Source of the DNA: Taibaiella lutea
GTDB taxonomy: Bacteria; Bacteroidota; Bacteroidia; Chitinophagales; Chitinophagaceae
NCBI RefSeq assembly: GCF_008629695.1
Contig: NZ_VWSH01000003.1
Coordinates: forward strand, 1-64,000
DNA: 64,000 nucleotides
Direction: 5' to 3'
A model generated the notes under the pieces. The model did not search any database, was not told the origin of the DNA, and saw only the letters and a list, made by a program, of their open reading frames with translations. Every line of letters begins with the position of its first letter. Within the stretch, counting starts at the first letter, position 1. A program made the position numbers and the translations under genes. Positions 63,979 to 64,000 of this stretch are shown in pieces.

Positions 63979-64000
63979 AATATCTAACATCTGATGTCTG
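63979..64000. repeat. Dispersed AGATATCAGAC-type repeat at the right edge
   Basis: The sequence taatatctaacatctgatgtc is the reverse complement of the motif seen at 3990 and 26806; it runs to the window end. Confidence 0.45.

Noticed and set aside
1-64000. Prophage, IS element or defence island
   Set aside because: No integrase, transposase, phage structural or defence genes are present among the recognised proteins.

Overview
The window looks like a chromosomal segment of a Bacteroidota bacterium, most likely from the Chitinophagaceae. The signs are two secreted proteins with type IX secretion (T9SS) C-terminal sorting domains (one type B, one type A), a PorT-like protein beside ubiE, a fused SecDF, DUF4293 and GxxExxY proteins, and promoters with the Bacteroidota pattern (TTG, about 19-21 nt, then TAnnTTTG) instead of sigma-70 boxes. 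Almost every gene is a core or house-keeping gene. I see no prophage, CRISPR array, tRNA, IS element or defence island.

Layout. 0-4.7 kb: a leftward promoter with an rRNA-like leader at the left edge, an M13 peptidase lipoprotein, aroQ and rpe facing each other across a perfect palindrome, then about 710 bp of non-coding DNA with two perfect DnaA boxes, a possible oriC. 4.7-13.4 kb: dnaB, a LuxC-like acyl-CoA reductase divergent from a dicluster ferredoxin, a DUF389 membrane protein, a cation/proton antiporter, a lipoprotein and a GNAT-nitrilase fusion. 13.5-18.3 kb: mutS, an ArsR-type regulator, an orphan histidine kinase. 18.5-26 kb: yqgE/algH, a YiiX-like hydrolase, a DUF4878-like lipoprotein, metK, yajQ, lgt, a 21-bp minisatellite running in frame into an outer-membrane protein gene, and a secreted HExxH protein. 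26-37 kb: sod, porT-ubiE-dtd, an HtrA protease, an OppC-like permease, serS, DUF4293, recX, apaG, comEC. 37-46 kb: omega-amidase-like nitrilase, an ECF sigma/anti-sigma/outer-membrane trio, pckA, an MBL/beta-CASP RNase, a GxxExxY nuclease-like gene next to a perfect 24-bp inverted repeat, rpsF-rpsR-rplI, a SprT-like protein. 46.5-64 kb: rpmE type B, an RlpA-like lipoprotein, secDF, T9SS cargo proteins, DUF937, a lipoprotein faintly like GldM, an ABC-F ATPase, a DHCW cupin, paaY, lepA, paaB-paaC and a polysaccharide deacetylase.

How parts work together. Lgt, SecDF, PorT and the two cargo proteins belong to the envelope export route. PaaY, PaaB and PaaC belong to aerobic phenylacetate breakdown, but paaA, paaD and paaE are not here and lepA sits between paaY and paaBC. 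rpsF-rpsR-rplI is a ribosomal operon with a hairpin leader. UbiE works in menaquinone synthesis, AroQ in the shikimate pathway and Rpe in the pentose phosphate pathway.

The most unusual items are the 21-bp minisatellite (23851-24333), which is open in five of six frames and encodes a heptad pattern fused in frame to a signal peptide; the DnaA-box cluster; several dispersed palindrome families between genes; and the split paa genes. No clearly new multi-gene system was found.
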